This document shows, piece by piece, positions 54,289-62,439 of a stretch of 64,000 nt of DNA. This stretch comes from Tepidibacter mesophilus (lineage in GTDB: Bacteria; Bacillota; Clostridia; Peptostreptococcales; Peptostreptococcaceae), in assembly GCF_002724055.1 (NCBI RefSeq), contig NZ_BDQY01000007.1, positions 51,371 to 115,370 on the forward strand, given 5' to 3'. The notes below the pieces were generated by a model. The model made no database searches. It saw only the letters and a program-made list of their open reading frames with translations, and was not told the DNA's origin. Position numbers and translations under genes: made by a program. How positions within the stretch are numbered: position 1 is the stretch's first letter; each line of letters opens with the position of its first letter.

Positions 54289-55185
54289 TTACATATATAA
54301 TTTTGTTCCAATTCTTCTATCATATTCTGACCAATTACTAGGTTCTGTAATGTCTCTAACTTGCTGTATTTTATTTAGCATTGCGTCAACATAATCTGCG
54401 TAATGAACTATAAATGCTTCTTCTGTTTTTGGCACTTTAGGAGAACCATATTCCAGTTTACCATGATGCTGAATTATACAGCTCTTAATTCGCATTTTAA
54501 AATCTTCACTGTAAATATCTCCTCCACAGCGAAAAGCCTCTTCTAACATAGTAACCCCCATAACTATATGCCCTTCCATATCCCCACGCATAGTTACAGA
54601 AAAAGGACCCTCAATTTTATATTCTTCTATTTTCCCAATATCATGTAACTTAGCTCCAAGAATTGCTATTTCTTTATATCTACAACCATATCTATCAGCC
54701 ATAATTTTTGCCAAATACATAGAATTTAATGTATGTTCTGCAAGACCGCCTAAATAATTATGATGCTGGCTGAGTCCTCCAATACCTTTTTTGAATTTTT
54801 CTAGAAAGTTATTATCATTGAAAAAATATTCATCTAAAGTTCTGCACTCATCACTCTTAAACTCCCCTTCAGATATTCTATTTATTTCATCCATAATATC
54901 TGCAATTGGTCTTTCAACACTAGGAAGAAAATCTTCTATATTAAATATCTTTTCCTTCTTAAATTCCTGTACATTAAGAGCACCATCTTTGCTAGCTTTA
55001 ACTAAAATTACATCCCCTACTTCTAAAACATCTTTACTATCTGGAATATAAGCTTTTACATCCCCTGTTTTATCTCCAATAAAAGCAATAAGATTACCAT
55101 CTTTTCTAGCAAGTTTTTTTATTATCATAAAACTCGACTTAAAGCTTTCATTATCTTTTATATCTTTAATAAAAATGGTTTTCAT
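54289..55185 (-). CDS. yhaM: 3'-5' exoribonuclease YhaM family (OB-fold plus HD domain)
   Basis: The 298-residue protein has an N-terminal OB-fold (about 10-75; IKKLARKDGNLIAFIGDKTGDVKAYIPD) and a C-terminal HD domain with GLSQHHNYLGGLAEHTLNSM, LGAKLHDIGKIEEY and the late HH in IQHHGKLEYGSP. Such enzymes trim RNA 3' ends in Firmicutes. The metal-binding HD residues are all present. It is single, with a GGAAG ribosome site. A decayed copy of its 3' end lies 2 kb downstream. Confidence 0.93.
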   Translation of the reverse strand: MKTIFIKDIKDNESFKSSFMIIKKLARKDGNLIAFIGDKTGDVKAYIPDSKDVLEVGDVILVKASKDGALNVQEFKKEKIFNIEDFLPSVERPIADIMDEINRISEGEFKSDECRTLDEYFFNDNNFLEKFKKGIGGLSQHHNYLGGLAEHTLNSMYLAKIMADRYGCRYKEIAILGAKLHDIGKIEEYKIEGPFSVTMRGDMEGHIVMGVTMLEEAFRCGGDIYSEDFKMRIKSCIIQHHGKLEYGSPKVPKTEEAFIVHYADYVDAMLNKIQQVRDITEPSNWSEYDRRIGTKLYM

Positions 55186-55382
55186 ATTTTCTTCCTTTCT
55201 GCAATAAACTAAAATTTATATGATATTATCTTTTCACTATATATATTTTTTATCCTAAAAATACTTACGTAATTATATTAAGTAAAATATGAAATTTATA
55301 TTAAAATAATAAAGCTAAATATGATAGAATAAATTTTATAGAACTAAGTAATACAAGTTGAAAAATAAATTGGAGGTGTATT

Positions 55383-56636
55383 ATGTTTAATTCCATTAAG
55401 ACAAAATTAATATCAGTTTTAGTACTTTTTTCAATATTACCACTTTTCTTATTACAGATTAGCTTAAAAATCGGTATAATCAATAATATTAATAATACTA
55501 TTTTCATAGTAATGAGTATATGGATTATAATAGGGACTATATTTTCAAGTATAGTCTATAATTATTTTATAAAAAGAGTACATAGTATTGGAGAATTAAT
55601 GAGGAAATCTGAAAATGGAGATTTAACAGTCAGATCTAATATTCAAACTAAAGATGTAATTGGTTTTTTGTCAAATAGCTTTGATAGTATGATTACAAAA
55701 ATATCAAATATTATAAGTGATGTAGATAAAATGTCTGTAAACGTATCAGAATCTGTAGAGTTTATAAAAAATTCATCAAATACTACTATAGATATAGCAA
55801 CAGAAGTTTCTCAAGCTATAGAAGATATAGCAAGTGGAGCTACTTCTCAAGCTATATACGCATCAAATACAATCAATTTAAGCAACGATATGAATATAAT
55901 GATGAATGAGGTTAATAGTGTAATCGATGAGAGTAGAGATTATTCTAAAATAGCTTTAGAAAACAGTAAAAAAGGTATAATGGTTGTAGACAAATTAGAA
56001 AAAAAATCAAATGAAACTGAAGATGCTTCAAGAGAAGTGTCTAATTTAGCATATAAATTAAACGAAAAAATGGGTCTTATTTCTAATATATCTGACTCTA
56101 TAAAAAAAATAGCAGATCAGACAAATTTACTTTCACTAAATGCAAATATTGAAGCTTCTCGTGCTGGAGAAGCCGGACGAGGGTTTGCCGTAGTTGCTGA
56201 TGAAATAAGAAAATTAGCTCTAGAGGTAGGAAAATCTTCTGAGGAAATACACAATTTAATTAATCAAATTCAAGAAGAAACAACTGCTACAACTTCTAAA
56301 GTAGATGAAATAAGTAATATAGTAAATCAACAAAACACTGCAGTAAAAGGTGCTAGGAATGTATTTAATAGAATAATAGATTCTGTTGAAAATTCAAATG
56401 AAAAAATAGAGAATTTATATAAAGTAAATCATAATTTAGAAAATAAGATAAATGAAGTTGTAGATTCAATAAATCAAATTGCATTAGTTGCCCAGCAGTC
56501 TGCTGCTTCATCAGAAGAAGTCAGTGCATCAAGTCAAACGCAACTTAACTCTATAGAGGAACTTATTTCTCAAATAGAGATACTAGATACTCTTGCTAAC
56601 AAAGTTAAATTATCTATACATTCATTCAAATTATAA
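55383..56636 (+). CDS. Short methyl-accepting chemotaxis protein without a large sensor
   Basis: The 417-residue receptor has two N-terminal membrane helices (about 8-28 and 32-58) separated by only a few residues, then a HAMP domain and a signalling domain with the hairpin tip [38 protein letters not shown]. Without an extracellular domain it must sense membrane state, energy or an intracellular signal, or rely on a partner. GGAGG lies seven bases before ATG. It is followed by a small membrane protein gene that could be such a partner. Confidence 0.92.
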   Translation: MFNSIKTKLISVLVLFSILPLFLLQISLKIGIINNINNTIFIVMSIWIIIGTIFSSIVYNYFIKRVHSIGELMRKSENGDLTVRSNIQTKDVIGFLSNSFDSMITKISNIISDVDKMSVNVSESVEFIKNSSNTTIDIATEVSQAIEDIASGATSQAIYASNTINLSNDMNIMMNEVNSVIDESRDYSKIALENSKKGIMVVDKLEKKSNETEDASREVSNLAYKLNEKMGLISNISDSIKKIADQTNLLSLNANIEASRAGEAGRGFAVVADEIRKLALEVGKSSEEIHNLINQIQEETTATTSKVDEISNIVNQQNTAVKGARNVFNRIIDSVENSNEKIENLYKVNHNLENKINEVVDSINQIALVAQQSAASSEEVSASSQTQLNSIEELISQIEILDTLANKVKLSIHSFKL

Positions 56637-56719
56637 TTTGAATGAATGTATAGTTTTTACCAATATATGTATGATATAATCAAATAGTATTAGATTAGTT
56701 ATGAGAAAAGAGTGATTTA

Positions 56720-57001
56720 ATGTCTTTAGATAAACTTATATTTGAATTTCCTTATATAATATTATTGATTTTTTCTATATATGGATTATTTAATTTTGAA
56801 AAAACTGTCAAATTAGCTTATAAATTTTATCAATCTATAAATATATATAATAAATCTTTTTTATTTACAGACTCTTATTTAAGAATCACTTTAAGAATTT
56901 TTTTAATTGTTGGTTTTTTCATGGGAGTAATTGTTACTATAGATTTTATATGTAACTTATTAGGAAGCAATCTTCAAGAAATAATATATTTATTCAGATA
57001 A
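56720..57001 (+). CDS. Small membrane protein of unknown function
   Basis: I do not recognise this 93-residue protein. It has two hydrophobic segments (about 10-28 and 58-78) around a short basic loop, and a GAAAAGAGTGA sequence before ATG as a modest ribosome site. It lies 84 bases after the chemoreceptor gene on the same strand and ends before a strong terminator. It may be co-transcribed with the receptor. Confidence 0.65.
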   Translation: MSLDKLIFEFPYIILLIFSIYGLFNFEKTVKLAYKFYQSINIYNKSFLFTDSYLRITLRIFLIVGFFMGVIVTIDFICNLLGSNLQEIIYLFR

Positions 57002-57035
57002 TAAATATTACTATTGCTATTACTTTTGATAAATA

Positions 57036-57111
57036 AAACAATACCATATTTATCATTTTCTACTACCTTAGATAGGGTAATAGACTTATGAAAATATGGT
57101 ATTGTTTTTTT
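57036..57111. terminator. Terminator after the small membrane protein gene
   Basis: AAAACAATACCATATTT and its complement with a loop of about 40 bases, then a T-run. It separates two convergent units. Confidence 0.75.
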
Positions 57112-57171
57112 ATATCCAATTTATTAGTTTGCTAAATTTTCAGTTGTACAAAATTTACGTAATAGATTTTT

Positions 57172-57828
57172 TTAGAAAAAACTTCTAACAGTAAATAAAT
57201 TTATTGATTTAGAAAATGAAACCCCTGATGAAGTTCCTCCACCAATACCTGGTCCCACTTTAAGTTGAACAGTAACATTATCTCCATCTCCAGCTACACT
57301 AATATCACCAATAGGAGTGTTTGCTGAACCAGATTTAGTCCATCCACTTAATGCTTTTTCATTTCCATTTACAAATCCAATAGTAACTCCCGCATCCATA
57401 TCTGTTCCTGCTACACTTGAACCAGATACACTGTTAACCATTGATAAAGTCCATGTTTTTTTAGACTTATTATAACTTAAAGCAAACGAACCAGAAGTCC
57501 CTCCACCAATTCCAGCACCTAAATCTATATCTAATCCTATATAAACAGTGAAACCACTCTTTGACTCATTTTTAATTTTTGCAGTTAAATCATAGTCTCT
57601 TGATTTTACAATAAATTGTTTATAAATTGCAGGATCAAAACATTTTTTATTAGCTCCTATTTTATAGTATAGTGCTTCTCCTGGTAAACGTTTATACTTT
57701 TCACTTAAATCTTCTATTCTCCCAGTTGATGGTTTGAAATACACTCCTGTATCAGGATCATAACATGTTTCTTCCCCAGGTAATCTCGTCATTCTACTTC
57801 TTAATCCACTTGCAGTTGCAGTTTGCAT
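57172..57828 (-). CDS. Gly-rich protein of unknown function, predicted UviA-type sigma target
   Basis: I do not recognise this 218-residue protein. It has no signal peptide or membrane helix. Residues 15-19 and 47-51 repeat RLPGE, each followed by an aromatic/acidic segment with one Cys. The rest is a beta-rich, Gly/Ser-rich domain with two copies of a GxGIGGGTS motif (104-112 and 192-200), as in some pore-forming or lectin-like folds. Its promoter (TTTACA, 16 bp, GTCTTT) matches that of the nearby sigma-factor gene. The start has AAGGAG nine bases upstream, like the SH3-like gene 2 kb away. Candidate bacteriocin, toxin or released structural protein. Confidence 0.8.
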   Translation of the reverse strand: MQTATASGLRSRMTRLPGEETCYDPDTGVYFKPSTGRIEDLSEKYKRLPGEALYYKIGANKKCFDPAIYKQFIVKSRDYDLTAKIKNESKSGFTVYIGLDIDLGAGIGGGTSGSFALSYNKSKKTWTLSMVNSVSGSSVAGTDMDAGVTIGFVNGNEKALSGWTKSGSANTPIGDISVAGDGDNVTVQLKVGPGIGGGTSSGVSFSKSINLFTVRSFF

Positions 57829-57900
57829 AATACATCTCTCCTTTTTATTTATAATATTTTTGAAGACTACTTTAACTAGTTGTTTTGTCTTACACTTAAT

Positions 57901-57928
57901 AAAGACGTTTTTATTTCAAAAATGTAAA
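57901..57928 (-). promoter_or_regulatory. UviA/TcdR-type promoter of the Gly-rich gene
   Basis: TTTACA (57923-57928) and GTCTTT (57901-57906) on the minus strand with a 16-bp spacer, 72 bases before the start codon. There is no TATAAT at this spacing. Same pattern as at 59003 and 59936. Confidence 0.7.
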
Positions 57929-58111
57929 CCTCAAATTATAATATTTCAAAATTTATTAAAAATAAAAAGTCATCTCCGTTTTTGAAAATGACTAAAACAT
58001 TCCTAATATGCGATTTGAGTAAATTGAATGTTTATTGAGATTAATTGGGTATTCAACCCCTTTTTTTTGATATTTATAATAGCCCTTTTGCATCATATCT
58101 TCCCAAATAAG

Positions 58112-58139
58112 TTGAAATTATAGAAAATATAAGTATAAT
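58112..58139 (+). promoter_or_regulatory. Sigma-A promoter of the 154-residue protein gene
   Basis: TTGAAA (58112-58117), 16-bp spacer, perfect TATAAT (58134-58139). It leaves a leader of about 110 bases with no recognised structure. Confidence 0.6.
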
Positions 58140-58250
58140 TTAATATAAATGAAAAATATGTATTATTTTGTATAAAAATTTAATTTATATAAATTTAATT
58201 TGTAGTTTTTAAGATATTTCTGAACTCGATTTTTTATAGGAGGTTTTATA

Positions 58251-58715
58251 ATGATATACACAGTTATGATAGATGGTTTTGAAGAACAAAAAATTCAAGT
58301 GAAGGTAGGAGGCATAAAAAGTCCTCGTTTATTAATCAATGGTGAAGTTGTACCAAAAGGTAAAAAAAGAAAGATGGCACTTCGCAAAGATGATGGAAGT
58401 GAAGTTGTTGCTACTTTCAAGAATAGTTTTTGGGGTTTAGGTGTGCCTAACTTAGTCATAGATGGTGAAGAAATCCAAGTAACAAAGCCTTTGAAATGGT
58501 ATATTCAAGTATGGTGTTATATAACAGCACCTCTTATTATAATAGGAGGTGCGTTAGGTGCATCACTTGCAGTAATTGCATGTAGTACCAATATGGTTAT
58601 TTTTAGATCCTCCATGAATATCATTGTAAAATATATTCTATCATTGATAGTATCTTTAATAGCTATTGGGATGTATTTATTTATGGCCTATATGGCAACA
58701 CAAGCATTAAGATAG
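58251..58715 (+). CDS. Membrane protein of unknown function beside the sigma/holin locus
   Basis: I do not recognise this 154-residue protein. Its cytosolic first half (about 1-85) is beta-rich with basic loops and two similar segments (LLINGEVV and LVIDGEEI), and its second half has two or three membrane helices (about 87-107, 118-150). The start follows GGAGG by eight bases. It has a sigma-A promoter, not the UviA-type promoter of its neighbours. Its position between the Gly-rich gene and the sigma gene would suit an immunity or membrane-protection protein, but nothing in the sequence proves it. Confidence 0.75.
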   Translation: MIYTVMIDGFEEQKIQVKVGGIKSPRLLINGEVVPKGKKRKMALRKDDGSEVVATFKNSFWGLGVPNLVIDGEEIQVTKPLKWYIQVWCYITAPLIIIGGALGASLAVIACSTNMVIFRSSMNIIVKYILSLIVSLIAIGMYLFMAYMATQALR

Positions 58716-58761
58716 AATTATAAAATAAAAAAAGTAAGCTACATACCATATGTTGTGAATT

Positions 58762-58809
58762 AAACCCAAATACTAGCCACTCAAAAAGTGGCTAGTATTT
58801 GGGTTTTTT
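58762..58809 (+). terminator. Strong terminator of the 154-residue protein gene
   Basis: AAACCCAAATACTAGCCACT and its complement form a 20-bp stem with a short loop and T-run. Confidence 0.92.
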
Positions 58810-58830
58810 ATTTTATATAAAGAATATAGA

Positions 58831-58869
58831 AAAGACCATGATGCTGTAATCTGCACATGGTCTTTTTTT
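58831..58869. terminator. Second terminator
   Basis: AAAGACCATG and CATGGTCTTT with a 15-base loop and a seven-base T-run, 20 bases after the first terminator. Confidence 0.75.
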
Positions 58870-59002
58870 ATTAAAAATTAAAAAAATCAAAATTTTCTAT
58901 TATAATGTCTTTTTTCATTTCAAAAAAACATATATAAATATGACATGAACAAAGAAAATAGTGGAATAAAATGCACTAAAATACAAATAATGAATTTCAA
59001 TG

Positions 59003-59031
59003 TTTACATATTCCCTAAATACAACGTCTTT
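59003..59031 (+). promoter_or_regulatory. UviA/TcdR-type promoter of the sigma-factor gene (autoregulation)
   Basis: TTTACA (59003-59008), 17-bp spacer, GTCTTT (59026-59031), 40 bases before the sigma gene start. This is the layout described for UviA/TcdR-family promoters. Confidence 0.75.
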
Positions 59032-59071
59032 GATAGATAAATTTAAATATTTGACTTAGGGGGATAACTAT

Positions 59072-59617
59072 ATGAATGAATCTATTAGAGAATTAGTTGA
59101 AAAAGCAAAGGGCAAGGATAAAGAAGCTTTAAATCAGATAATAAGTAGATTTAAAGGAACTATTAAAAAATTTAGCAACCAGCTAGGATATGAGGAGGCA
59201 GAAACAGACTTAATTATAGGTTTAATAGAGACAATTTGCAAAATAAAATCAAGTAATTTAGAGTTAAAAAATGACGGTGCAATTACAAATTATATATATA
59301 ATTCTATAAAAAATAAAAAAACAGAATTATATAGAAAATATGTAAAGGGAATTAATGAGAGTTTAGAAATAAACCTAGAAATTATAGAAGATACATCAAA
59401 TTATCAAGTTGAAGATAAACTCTTTATTGATGATTTATTAGATTTATTGACTGAAATTCAAAAAATTATTTTAGTAGAAAAATTTATTAAAGGATATTCA
59501 GATGCAGAAATAGCTAGTAAGCTTCATATTTCGAGACAAGCTGTAAATACATCTAAAAATAAAGCATTAAAAAAACTCAAAAGATATTTAGATAAAGAAA
59601 AATATATATTAGCTTAA
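59072..59617 (+). CDS. UviA/TcdR/BotR-type alternative sigma factor
   Basis: The 181-residue protein has a region-2-like N-terminal helix bundle (ELVEKAKGKDKEALNQIISRFKGTIKKFSNQL), a variable linker and a region-4 helix-turn-helix (IDDLLDLLTEIQKIILVEKFIKGYSDAEIASKLHISRQAVNTSKNKALKKLKRYL). Size and layout match the group of clostridial sigma factors that control bacteriocin and toxin genes. It is followed 25 bases later by a UviB/BhlA holin-like gene, as in the uviAB pair of Clostridium perfringens. A promoter of the type it should recognise lies just upstream, so it probably activates itself. GGGGG lies eight bases before ATG. Confidence 0.9.
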   Translation: MNESIRELVEKAKGKDKEALNQIISRFKGTIKKFSNQLGYEEAETDLIIGLIETICKIKSSNLELKNDGAITNYIYNSIKNKKTELYRKYVKGINESLEINLEIIEDTSNYQVEDKLFIDDLLDLLTEIQKIILVEKFIKGYSDAEIASKLHISRQAVNTSKNKALKKLKRYLDKEKYILA

Positions 59618-59642
59618 ATTTGATTAAAAAAAGGGGGAAAAC

Positions 59643-59870
59643 ATGGAGAATAAAATAATAGAACTAGCTTCAACTCAAGGAATATGGGCAGCTTTAAGTG
59701 TTGCTCTTATTTTCTATATTCTAAAAACTCAAGAAAAAAGAGATCTTAGGCAAGAAGAAAGAGAACAAAATTATCAAGGAATTATATCTAAACTTACTGA
59801 TAAGCTCAATATTGTTGAAGATGTGAAAAAGGATGTAGAAGAGATTAAAAATTATGTATTTAAAAAATAG
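59643..59870 (+). CDS. UviB/BhlA-type holin-like peptide
   Basis: The 75-residue peptide has an N-terminal membrane helix (about 12-28, QGIWAALSVALIFYILK), then a charged coiled tail (QEKRDLRQEEREQNYQGIISKLTDKLNIVEDVKKDVEEIKNYV). This is the known BhlA/UviB layout of holin-like peptides that help release bacteriocins. It shares the sigma gene's transcript. It is a likely secretion or lysis factor for the two signal-less small proteins of the locus. Confidence 0.9.
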   Translation: MENKIIELASTQGIWAALSVALIFYILKTQEKRDLRQEEREQNYQGIISKLTDKLNIVEDVKKDVEEIKNYVFKK

Positions 59871-59935
59871 CTTTATATATAATTTACTCTATTTCGACTA
59901 CAAGTAAAAGATTTAAAAAAAAGTTTAAGTAGAGG

Positions 59936-59964
59936 TTTACAATTTTAGTATACATTTCATCTTT
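59936..59964 (+). promoter_or_regulatory. UviA/TcdR-type promoter of the SH3-like gene
   Basis: TTTACA (59936-59941), 17-bp spacer, ATCTTT (59959-59964), 96 bases before the start codon. It differs from the sigma-gene promoter by one base in the -10. Confidence 0.7.
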
Positions 59965-60060
59965 ATATAGTGAGAAGTAAATAACCGGTTAAAAATTCTC
60001 AAGATGAAAATTATAAAAGCAAATATTAAAAATTATATGAATAAAAAGGAGATGTTTATT

Positions 60061-60282
60061 ATGGCAGGTTATGTAGCAACAAAGTATTTAGATATCGAGG
60101 CTATGCCAGGGGCTAATAGTTACCCAGGAACAGTTGATTTAAATGATCCTAATAGTCACTTAAATGTTAGAGAGGAACCTTCAACAAGTGCATCTATTAT
60201 TGGAAAATTAAACGATGGAGATAAAGTAACTGTTTACTTTGATCGTAAGGTTCCTAAAGGCTGGTCAAAAATTTCTTTCTAA
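60061..60282 (+). CDS. Small SH3-like domain protein, predicted product of the sigma/holin locus
   Basis: The 73-residue protein is almost a single bacterial SH3 domain: HLNVREEPSTSASIIGKLNDGDKVTVYFDR and GWSKISF. The first 30 residues (MAGYVATKYLDIEAMPGANSYPGTVDLNDP) form an N-terminal extension. It has no signal peptide or catalytic domain, so it is not an endolysin. SH3b domains bind cell-wall peptides. With its own UviA-type promoter and a holin-like gene just upstream, it may be a released wall-targeting protein. The ATG at 60061 follows AAGGAG by nine bases. Confidence 0.82.
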   Translation: MAGYVATKYLDIEAMPGANSYPGTVDLNDPNSHLNVREEPSTSASIIGKLNDGDKVTVYFDRKVPKGWSKISF

Positions 60283-60341
60283 TTAGATTATGTAAAATTC
60301 CTATTATGTAAAATTAAGGATATATAATTTCCTTAAAGTCA

Positions 60342-60381
60342 AAAAAGCTTAATAAAGACATATGTCTTTATTAAGCTTTTT
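60342..60381. terminator. Bidirectional terminator between the SH3-like gene and the chemoreceptor gene
   Basis: A perfect 40-bp palindrome, AAAAAGCTTAATAAAGACAT and its complement, with A and T runs. Confidence 0.9.
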
Positions 60382-60410
60382 AATATCTACAATTATATGA
60401 TATATACCTA

Positions 60411-62423
60411 CTATAGTTTAAACTTAGAGATACTAATCTGCATTTCTTCTGCTAATTTGGATAAATCTTCACTAGCATTCTTAATTTGTTCCATAGAGGC
60501 ACTTTGCTGCTCAACTGATGCAGAAGCTTCCTCTGTTCCCGCTGCATTTTCTTCTGAAATAGATGAAAGACTTTCTATAATATCAATAATTTGATCTTTT
60601 TTAGTTTCCATTTCATAACCCGATTGATTTATAACTTTTATTGCTTGCTTCATTTTTTCAATAGAATCTGCAATTCCTGTGAATTTTCTATTAGTTTTTT
60701 CCACACTATCTGTTTGTGATTTTACAATTTTTCCTACTTCCTGCATTGTATTAACTGCATGTACGGTTTTGTTAATAAGATCTTGAATAACAATTGATAT
60801 TTCATCTGTAAAAGCATTAGATTGCTCTGCTAACTTTCTTATTTCATCAGCTACAACCGCAAATCCTCGCCCTGATTCCCCTGCTCTTGATGCTTCTATA
60901 GCTGCATTAAGTGCTAATAAATTGGTTTGATCAGCTATACTTTTAATCATTTGACTTGCTTTTTCAATTTTTTCTACACTTTCATTTGTATTTATTATGC
61001 TATCATGCACCTCTTTAGATGCTTTATTGTTAAGATTAGTTTTTTCTACTAGATCCTTTAATACTTCTAGTCCTTCATCCTTCAATATACTAACCTCATC
61101 GGCCGAAGTATTTAAGTCTATTAGATATTTTTGATCTTTTTCTATTAAATTTCCTAGTTCATTAATATGGATTACACCATCTTCTGTATTTTTAGCTTGT
61201 TCATTTGCTCCATATGCTATCTCTTCTATAGTTCGTGCTACTTCATCTGCAGCTATTGATGATTGCTGACTAGTAGAAGTCAGTTCTTCTGATGAGTATG
61301 CTACCTGTTCAGATTTATCTAATATATTCTTGATTAAATCTATAAAATTCATTTGCATTTTTGATAAAGAATTCGCAATTAATCCTATTTCATCTTTACG
61401 ACTTAAATATTTAACAACCTTTGATTTTTCATCAATTGTTAAATCATATTTGGATAATTTATCTATTATTTGAGATAGTATTTTAATAGGTTCCGTAATC
61501 ATTCCACTTATAAAATAAGTAATAATCATTCCTATAAAAATAATAATACATGTTATAATCAATAAACTATGTTTCAATTCATTAACACCTGATAAAACTT
61601 CATTTTTTTCTATCTCTACGCCGATTACCCAAGGGCTATTTTTTACTGGTGCGAACCCTACCATCTTTACTTTCCCTTTATACAAATATTGATCTACTCC
61701 TGATTCTCCCTTTATCATATGTTCTTCTAATGTTCTAGCAAATTCTACTGAGTCAGAATTATTTTTTGCATCTTCAATAGGATTGAATCTTTTAATAACT
61801 AACTCTGTATCTTCATGTCCTGTAATTATTCCTTGTCTATTAATTGCATAAGCATAGCCTTTTTCGCCACAATTTATGTCTTTTGTAATTTTGCTTAAAG
61901 CTAAACCATCTTTCCATCCATAAAATACTCCTATAATTCTATCATTTTCTTTCACAGGTGTAGAAAAGATAAGTATTGCCCCATCACCTAATTTGCTAAT
62001 TATTATATCTGAAAAAGATGTTTTTCCATTCAATGCATCTTTATAATATTGTCTGTCTTTAATATCTATTATTGTCTTATCATAATCAAACAGTTTAGAC
62101 TGTCCGTTAGTATCTGCTATTGCAAATCCCGTATATCCACTTCTTTGAGCTTCTTTTTGCAAAAAATCTACCTTTTCTTCCCAAGAAATATTTTCGTCAA
62201 TTATAATAGGATTTTGTGCGATTGTTTCAATATATAATTTTTGTGTATTAATACGAGCCTCAACATATTTGGTTGCCTCAATAGTAGTATTTAATAATGT
62301 CTCTTCAGTTTTTGATAAAAGTGCTTTTGAAGCATTTTTTATAGATAAAAATCCTAATAACCCCGATGAAATAAACAGTATCATTGTTAAAATAATAACT
62401 AATCTAATTTTAATGGATTTCAT
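60411..62423 (-). CDS. Methyl-accepting chemotaxis protein with dCache sensor
   Basis: The 670-residue receptor has TM1 (about 7-29), a dCache-type extracellular domain (about 40-275; [39 protein letters not shown] and [21 protein letters not shown]), TM2 (about 286-306), HAMP and a signalling domain with [37 protein letters not shown]. dCache sensors bind amino acids or organic acids. It lies 17 bases after the HD gene on the same transcript, so the two may work together. Confidence 0.93.
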   Translation of the reverse strand: MKSIKIRLVIILTMILFISSGLLGFLSIKNASKALLSKTEETLLNTTIEATKYVEARINTQKLYIETIAQNPIIIDENISWEEKVDFLQKEAQRSGYTGFAIADTNGQSKLFDYDKTIIDIKDRQYYKDALNGKTSFSDIIISKLGDGAILIFSTPVKENDRIIGVFYGWKDGLALSKITKDINCGEKGYAYAINRQGIITGHEDTELVIKRFNPIEDAKNNSDSVEFARTLEEHMIKGESGVDQYLYKGKVKMVGFAPVKNSPWVIGVEIEKNEVLSGVNELKHSLLIITCIIIFIGMIITYFISGMITEPIKILSQIIDKLSKYDLTIDEKSKVVKYLSRKDEIGLIANSLSKMQMNFIDLIKNILDKSEQVAYSSEELTSTSQQSSIAADEVARTIEEIAYGANEQAKNTEDGVIHINELGNLIEKDQKYLIDLNTSADEVSILKDEGLEVLKDLVEKTNLNNKASKEVHDSIINTNESVEKIEKASQMIKSIADQTNLLALNAAIEASRAGESGRGFAVVADEIRKLAEQSNAFTDEISIVIQDLINKTVHAVNTMQEVGKIVKSQTDSVEKTNRKFTGIADSIEKMKQAIKVINQSGYEMETKKDQIIDIIESLSSISEENAAGTEEASASVEQQSASMEQIKNASEDLSKLAEEMQISISKFKL

Positions 62424-62439
62424 ATTTATTTCCTCCTAT

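Noticed and set aside
60061..60282. The SH3-like protein as an endolysin.
   Set aside because: No amidase, muramidase or other catalytic domain; only an SH3-like domain with a short extension.
57172..60282. The holin and SH3 genes as a prophage fragment.
   Set aside because: There is no capsid, tail, terminase, integrase or attachment repeat. The sigma factor plus UviB-type holin fits a bacteriocin-like locus better.
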